In this document: positions 59,888 through 64,000 of the stretch, piece after piece | How the letters are laid out: each line of letters starts with the position of its first letter | How positions within the stretch are numbered: the stretch's first letter is position 1 | Source of the DNA: Chloroflexota bacterium | GTDB lineage: Bacteria; Chloroflexota; Anaerolineae; UBA4142 | Direction of reading: 5' to 3' | DNA: 64,000 nucleotides | Assembly (NCBI GenBank): GCA_023381515.1 | Contig: JAMCQI010000039.1 | Span: 3,668-67,667, forward strand | Notes under the pieces: generated by a model | Databases searched by the model: none | What the model saw: only the letters and a program-made list of their open reading frames with translations | What the model was told of the DNA's origin: nothing | Position numbers and translations under genes: made by a program

Positions 59888-61111
59888 TCAAGCGTACGCA
59901 CGCTCGCCGTGCTCGCTGATGTCGAGACCCACTTCTTCTTCATTCTCCGAAACGCGCAGGCCCACCCGGCGCGCCAAAAGCCTGGCAATCAACCAGGTCA
60001 TGCCGAATGCGAACACGATTGCCACAGCCACCGTCAAGGCCTGAATGAGCAGTTGTGCAGGATTTCCGTAGAATAGGCCATTGGCGCCGGCCGCGTTCAC
60101 CGCCTTGGAGGCGAAAAGTCCCGTGGCCAAGGCGCCCCAAGTGCCGCCCATGCCGTGACAGGCCCAAACGTCCAGCGATTCATCCAGATTGCGCTTTTGC
60201 CGGAGTTTGACGGCATAGTAACTGATCGGCGCAGCGATCGCCCCGATCGCGATGGCCGCCAGCGGAGTGACGTATCCAGCAGCCGGGGTTATGGCGACCA
60301 GACCGACGACCGCTCCGGTTATTATGCCGAGGACACTCGGCTTGTCGTCCATCCAGCTCAGCAACATCCATGTTAGCCCAGCGGCCGCGGCAGCCGTGTT
60401 GGTGGTGATAACGGCGTTGACCGCGATTTCATTCGCCCCCAAGGCGCTCCCGCCGTTAAAGCCGAACCATCCCATCCACAAAAGTCCGGCCCCGAGAATA
60501 CTGTAAGGAATATTGTGCGGTTCCATGGAGGCTCGGCCAAATCCGCGCCGCTCTCCGATCACAGTGGCAAACGCGAGCGCAGAGAAACCGGCGGTGATAT
60601 GGACGACGGTCCCGCCGGCAAAATCCAACGCACCCAGTTGATGCAGAATCCCACCCGCGTTCCAGACCCAGTGCGCAACCGGGTCATAGACGAGCGTGGC
60701 CCACAACAAAGTAAAGAGGAGAAAGACCTTGAAGCGGACCCGTTCCACAAAAGCACCGGTGATGAGTGCTGGCGTGATGATGGCAAACATCATCTGGAAA
60801 GTGGCGAACGCGAGGTGTGGGATGGTAGGAGCATAGTCCGGGTTGGGAGCGCCACCCACCCCGGAGAGGCCGAAAAAATTAAGCGAGCCGATCACGCCCT
60901 TGATCGTCGGACCAAAAGCGAGGGTGTAACCGACAAGAACCCACTGAACGCTTATCAACGCAATAACAATAAAACTCAGGTTGAGGGTCGAAAGGACATT
61001 TTTCTTGCGGACCATACCACCGTAAAAAAACGCGAGGGCGGGTGTCATCATCATGACGAGCGCAGTGGAGATGAGGACCCAGGCGGTATCGCCGGTGTTG
61101 ATCTGGGGCAT
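59888..61111 (-). CDS. amtB: Ammonium transporter, AmtB/Mep/Rh family
   Basis: The transporter moves ammonium across the cytoplasmic membrane. The 407-residue protein has about 11 membrane helices, the AFFYGGMVRKKN start of the family, the DFAGGTVVHITAG segment with the conserved Asp and twin-His His, and the second His in WACHGMGG. The RGFGRASMEPHNIPYSILGAG loop is also typical. The ATG at 61111 lies behind AAGGAG. It lies upstream of a PII gene, the usual amtB-glnK arrangement, and downstream of a glutamine synthetase gene. Confidence 0.95.
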   Translation of the reverse strand: MPQINTGDTAWVLISTALVMMMTPALAFFYGGMVRKKNVLSTLNLSFIVIALISVQWVLVGYTLAFGPTIKGVIGSLNFFGLSGVGGAPNPDYAPTIPHLAFATFQMMFAIITPALITGAFVERVRFKVFLLFTLLWATLVYDPVAHWVWNAGGILHQLGALDFAGGTVVHITAGFSALAFATVIGERRGFGRASMEPHNIPYSILGAGLLWMGWFGFNGGSALGANEIAVNAVITTNTAAAAAGLTWMLLSWMDDKPSVLGIITGAVVGLVAITPAAGYVTPLAAIAIGAIAAPISYYAVKLRQKRNLDESLDVWACHGMGGTWGALATGLFASKAVNAAGANGLFYGNPAQLLIQALTVAVAIVFAFGMTWLIARLLARRVGLRVSENEEEVGLDISEHGERAYA

Positions 61112-61190
61112 GAGTGTATGCTCCTTGTAATGGGTGATTCGGTAATTGGGTATTGATGGATCGCCAGTCGCGAGTGATTCGCGAAAATTA

Positions 61191-61229
61191 AAGCCCCTGG
61201 AAGGGGCATTATGTACCTTCCAAGGGCTT
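61191..61229 (-). terminator. Hairpin between glnA and amtB
   Basis: Bases 61191-61204 pair with 61216-61229 over 14 pairs with one G-T wobble and an 11-base loop. On the minus strand it is followed by TAATTTTCG. It may end the glnA transcript or reduce read-through into amtB. Confidence 0.65.
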
Positions 61230-61261
61230 CGCGGCCCAAATTGCTGTATTTTCGATCGATG

Positions 61262-61275
61262 GGCAGACGTCTGCC
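61262..61275. promoter_or_regulatory. 14-bp perfect palindrome after glnA
   Basis: GGCAGACGTCTGCC is its own reverse complement, nine bases after the glnA stop and 150 bases before the amtB start. It may be an operator for a nitrogen regulator or simply a short hairpin at the mRNA 3' end. No family assignment. Confidence 0.5.
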
Positions 61276-61283
61276 GGGTGAGG

Positions 61284-62786
61284 CTAGGCGTCGTAGTACA
61301 TGTAGAACTCGTATGGGTGCGGGCGGAGCCGAACGGCGTCGACTTCCTTCTTTGCCTTTAGCTCCAGCCAGGTCTCGATGACATCGGATGTAAAGACATC
61401 CCCCTTTAGCAGGAAATCATGGTCTCGCTCCAGCGCCTCAAGCGATTCCGAAAGCGAGCCGGGAACTTGCTTGATCTTTTTCGCTTTGGACGGGGGGAGC
61501 TCATAGAGGTCCACATCCATCGGCGCCCCCGGGTCCATCTTTTTCTCGACGCCGTCGAGACCCGCCATGAGCAGCGCGGCAAACGCGAGATACGGATTCG
61601 CCGAAGGATCGGGTGGGCGGTACTCGATCCGCTTGGTCTTGGGATTGGTCGAATACATCGGAATCCGGACCGCGGCGCTCCGATTCCGCTTGGAATAAAC
61701 CAAATTTACGGGTGCTTCATAGCCGGGGACGAGACGGCGGTACGAATTCGTCGTCGGAGCGCAAATGGCGAGCAGAGCAGGCGAGTGGTAAAGGAGCCCC
61801 CCGATGTAATAGCGCGCCATTTCGGAAACGCCCCCGTATCCTTGCGGGTCGGCAAACAGATTTTCCGTTTCCCGCCACAAGCTTTGGTGGACGTGCATTC
61901 CCGAGCCGTTGTCGCCGAACAGCGGTTTGGGCATAAAGGTAGCGGTCTTGCCGTGAGCACGCGCCACGTTCTTGACGACGTATTTATACATCATCAGGCT
62001 GTCGCCCATTGTGGTCAGCGAGTTGTAGCGCATATCAATCTCGCATTGGCCCGCCGTTGCCACTTCATGGTGATGGACTTCAATGGGGACATTTGCCTGA
62101 ATCAGGCGGAGGATGATTTCTGAGCGCAAGTCCTGCAGCGCGTCCGCAGGTGGAACCGGGAAATAGCCCTCTTTGTAGCGCGGCCGGTGACCGAGATTCT
62201 TGGAGGAATGATCGAGTCCGCTGTTCCAGATGCCTTCGTCGGAATCGATGAAATAATAACCGCTGTGCGAATCCTGATCGAACCGAATATTGTCAAAGAT
62301 AAAGAACTCCGCCTCTGGCCCCCAATAGCTCGTCGTCGCCAGGCCCGTCTGCTGCAGATACCGTTCGGCCTTTTGCGCGATATGGCGGGGATCACGTGAA
62401 TAGGGCCCCCGGGTGATCGGGTCGTAGACATTGCACGCAACCGTGAGCGTCGGAACATTGCAGACAGGGTCGACAATCGCGGTGGTGGGATCGGGCATGA
62501 GAAGCATATCGCTTTCATGGATATGTTGAAACCCGCGGATGCTCGAACCGTCAAAACCCACCCCGTCTATGAAGAGGTCCTCGGCGAGTTCTGTGATGGG
62601 GATGCTGAAATGCTGCCAGGTGCCGAGGAGGTCGACAAACTTGAAATCGACAATCTGTAGATTGTGGGCCTGCGCGTACTCGAGCACTTCTTTGGGTGAC
62701 GAGAGCCGGGCGGGCGCTTTCGAAAGGTGCGTGCCCAGCGGCTTGAGTTCGGGTAGAGATTGAACCGTCTCTTTAATCTCTAGCAT
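61284..62786 (-). CDS. glnA: Glutamine synthetase, type I (GSI-beta-like, adenylylatable)
   Basis: The enzyme forms glutamine from glutamate and ammonium. The 500-residue protein has a 28-residue N-terminal extension, then FKFVDLLGTWQHFSIP, GVGFDGSSIRGF, GPEAEFFIFD, GSGMHVHQSL, RRLVPGYEAPVN and the NRSAAVRIP segment. The adenylylation site LYELPP is present, unlike in the other glutamine synthetase gene (8322). It starts at ATG 62786 behind AAGGAGGAG. It lies between a LysE-type exporter gene and amtB-PII on one strand. Regulation by the nitrogen state is likely (inference). Confidence 0.94.
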   Translation of the reverse strand: MLEIKETVQSLPELKPLGTHLSKAPARLSSPKEVLEYAQAHNLQIVDFKFVDLLGTWQHFSIPITELAEDLFIDGVGFDGSSIRGFQHIHESDMLLMPDPTTAIVDPVCNVPTLTVACNVYDPITRGPYSRDPRHIAQKAERYLQQTGLATTSYWGPEAEFFIFDNIRFDQDSHSGYYFIDSDEGIWNSGLDHSSKNLGHRPRYKEGYFPVPPADALQDLRSEIILRLIQANVPIEVHHHEVATAGQCEIDMRYNSLTTMGDSLMMYKYVVKNVARAHGKTATFMPKPLFGDNGSGMHVHQSLWRETENLFADPQGYGGVSEMARYYIGGLLYHSPALLAICAPTTNSYRRLVPGYEAPVNLVYSKRNRSAAVRIPMYSTNPKTKRIEYRPPDPSANPYLAFAALLMAGLDGVEKKMDPGAPMDVDLYELPPSKAKKIKQVPGSLSESLEALERDHDFLLKGDVFTSDVIETWLELKAKKEVDAVRLRPHPYEFYMYYDA

Positions 62787-62825
62787 TTGCTCCTCCTTCA
62801 GAGAAATAGTGAATAGATTCCGTCA

Positions 62826-63467
62826 TCAGACACCTAGTAGAGTGAGCGCGACACGGCCGGCGGCTGCGAGCCCAAAAGCACCCAAAGCAGTCCCGCAGAC
62901 CAACGACGCAAAGCGAAATACCGTCGGTCGTACCCACCGGCGCATTTTTGCTATGGCGACCGAAAGCAGGACCGCCCACAGCCCTGAACCGATCATGAAG
63001 CTGGCAAAGAACAGGGCGATTTGAGCACCGCTCGCGTGAACGAGCCCTAATGAGGTAAGCGCCCCGCCCAGTGAGAGCCAAAACGCGATGGCCCAGGGGT
63101 TGGTCAAGGAGAGCGCGAGCCCGCCGAGAAAAGCACCGCGGCTTTCGTTTGCAGACGTGGGTGCCGCCAACGTCGAGGCTGGTCTCTGCGCTCCCTTCAA
63201 GGCGGACCGGGCGAGGAACATGAGAAAGAGAGCGCCCGCGGCGCCGAGAGCGATCTGCAGAACGTGGTTCTGAGCCAACGCGGCGAGCCCGGCGAGCGCA
63301 AGGACAGCATAAGTGGCATCGCCAATGATAGAGCCAAGCTGAACGCGAAAAGCAAGCGCGAAGCCGCCATTCATTCCGCGGCGAAGGGTCTCCGCCGTCA
63401 CCACGCCGGGAGGCGCTGCAAAGGCCAGTCCCATTGCGATCCCCACCAAGATTGTCTCAGGCGGCAC
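62826..63467 (-). CDS. LysE/RhtB family amino-acid exporter
   Basis: The 213-residue protein has the LysE signature AFAAPPGVVTAETLRRGMNGG at the N-terminus and about six membrane helices, including QLGSIIGDATYAVLAL and ALSLTNPWAIAFWLSLGG. Family members export basic or other amino acids from the cytoplasm. The substrate cannot be told from the sequence. It lies 39 bases upstream of glnA on the same strand, in a nitrogen-related block. Confidence 0.88.
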   Translation of the reverse strand: MPPETILVGIAMGLAFAAPPGVVTAETLRRGMNGGFALAFRVQLGSIIGDATYAVLALAGLAALAQNHVLQIALGAAGALFLMFLARSALKGAQRPASTLAAPTSANESRGAFLGGLALSLTNPWAIAFWLSLGGALTSLGLVHASGAQIALFFASFMIGSGLWAVLLSVAIAKMRRWVRPTVFRFASLVCGTALGAFGLAAAGRVALTLLGV

Positions 63468-63511
63468 GTGTCAATTTCCTTCTCTCTCCAAGCCATCTCC
63501 CAGAATTCAAG

Positions 63512-63563
63512 GCAAACGAAAAAGCCTTTGGGTTCGGGCGACAGTGCGCGAATCCAAAGGCTT
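63512..63563 (-). terminator. Terminator of a gene entering from the right
   Basis: AAGCCTTTGG (63522-63531) pairs with CCAAAGGCTT (63554-63563), with an inner TTCG/CGAA; the minus strand then reads TTTTTCGTTT. It marks the end of a minus-strand transcript coming from beyond the repeat, not the LysE gene itself. Confidence 0.8.
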
Positions 63564-63689
63564 CAAGGCCGATCAAAGAGTGCTTCACGGCACTCAGCTA
63601 TTCGGTTTCAGATATAACGAACCCATTATACCAAGAAAAAAACACTTGTCAAGAGGAACATGCGTTCTGTCCAGGGATGTTGCAGAGTC

Positions 63690-63880
63690 GCCTTTGTGTG
63701 TCATTGCGAGAGTTCGCCCACAGGAACTTTGGGTAGGCGACCTTGAAGCAATCTCACCGACACACGCGGGGATTGCGCGTGTGGGGATTGCGCCCGTGCA
63801 GTCCACGGGACGGCTTCGTCCGTCGACAATGAGATTGCTTCGGCTTCGTCCATTCAAATGCAAAGGACGAAGCCTACCCA
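63690..63880 (+). repeat. Repeat family C, copy 3
   Basis: The order here is CATTGCGAG (63703), GCAATCTCACCGACACACG (63750), GATTGCGCGTG and GATTGCGCCCG, GGCTTCGTCCG, and the hairpin GGCTTCGTCC...GGACGAAGCC (63842-63874). It matches copies 1 and 2 in part. Frames across it are not genes. It lies directly after the stop of the partial gene at the right end. Confidence 0.85.
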
Positions 63881-63886
63881 GAAACT

Positions 63887-64000
63887 TCACGCGCCGATTG
63901 AAGCGGGCACGGGGGCAAGGGTAAAGCCCAGCTTCGTCGCTTTTCTTTGTAGTCGGGCGATCTCGCGCTCGCGATCCCGCTTGAGGTAGGCGTCCGCACT
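63887..64000 (-). CDS. C-terminal fragment of an unidentified protein (runs off the right edge)
   Basis: The last 114 bases read on the minus strand as 37 codons without a stop from the window edge, ending in TGA at 63889-63887. The charged sequence YLKRDREREIARLQRKATKL is followed by LGFTLAPVP and a short Ala/Gly tail. A run of Arg/Lys/Glu and then LGFxLxP resembles the C-terminal tails of several transposase families, which would suit the adjacent repeat, but this is only a resemblance. The rest of the gene is outside the window. Confidence 0.5.
   Translation of the reverse strand, partial: SADAYLKRDREREIARLQRKATKLGFTLAPVPASIGA

Noticed and set aside
1..64000. tRNA or rRNA genes
   Set aside because: No cloverleaf-like or rRNA-like sequence was recognised in the intergenic spaces I inspected; a tRNAscan-SE run would settle it.

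Overview
The window looks like ordinary chromosome of a free-living bacterium, most consistent with Chloroflexota (Anaerolineae-like). Pointers to that phylum are the isoleucyl-tRNA synthetase with the HHAWG/MHKS signature variants, a 'baseplate J/gp47'-type membrane protein inside a housekeeping operon, a secreted beta-helix protein ending in LPLITR, a single-copy type 2 IPP isomerase next to a polyprenyl synthase, and TtuA/TtuB. There is no rRNA or tRNA gene in the window, so this placement is inference. Promoters close to TTGACA-17-TATAAT are easy to read and mark many of the transcription units.

Layout. 1-2.3 kb: the 3' part of a NarL-type sensor kinase, a membrane protein and a small membrane protein. 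2.3-8.3 kb (minus): sortase and M3 oligopeptidase; a broken FAD oxidoreductase missed by simple ORF calling; then ttuB-ttuA-murJ. 8.3-9.7 kb: a first, non-adenylylatable type glutamine synthetase. 9.8-15.1 kb (minus): citrate synthase, cupin, malate dehydrogenase and a catalytic/non-catalytic pair of M16 peptidases, apparently one operon behind a consensus promoter. 15.1-17.8 kb: a P-loop protein of the HPr kinase/PEPCK type and a DUF1385 membrane protein. 18-23.9 kb (plus): folC, lon, a zinc-ribbon membrane protein and an AlbA_2-type ATPase. 24-31.5 kb (minus): alaS, baseplate-J-like protein, ruvX, mltG, glycosyltransferase. 31.7-35 kb: tyrS and a GT-C-like membrane protein. 35-38.6 kb (minus): LON-domain protein, mobA, fdhD, moeA (molybdenum cofactor and formate dehydrogenase maturation). 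38.7-42.5 kb: acyl carrier protein, fni, polyprenyl synthase, hemW.

42.5-49.8 kb is the accessory part: a beta-helix surface protein, DUF202 protein, di-heme cytochrome c peroxidase, GNAT, VOC protein and a hemerythrin remnant lie among at least three dispersed repeat families and a candidate small RNA. 49.8-54 kb (minus): rluD, lspA, DksA/TraR-type protein, and a GAF-GGDEF cyclase. 54.3-59.4 kb (minus): a GNAT-alaX-ileS operon governed by a clear T-box riboswitch. 59.5-63.5 kb (minus): a nitrogen block of LysE-type exporter, glnA, amtB and an atypical PII protein. The right end holds another copy of the dispersed repeat and the C-terminus of a gene that runs out of the window.

The strongest candidates for new biology are the T-box operon that couples IleRS to an AlaX-type editing enzyme, the atypical PII, the repeat families A/B/C with 9-bp internal arrays, and a promoter-to-terminator small RNA locus at 46.2-46.4 kb. 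No CRISPR array, complete prophage or complete insertion sequence was seen.
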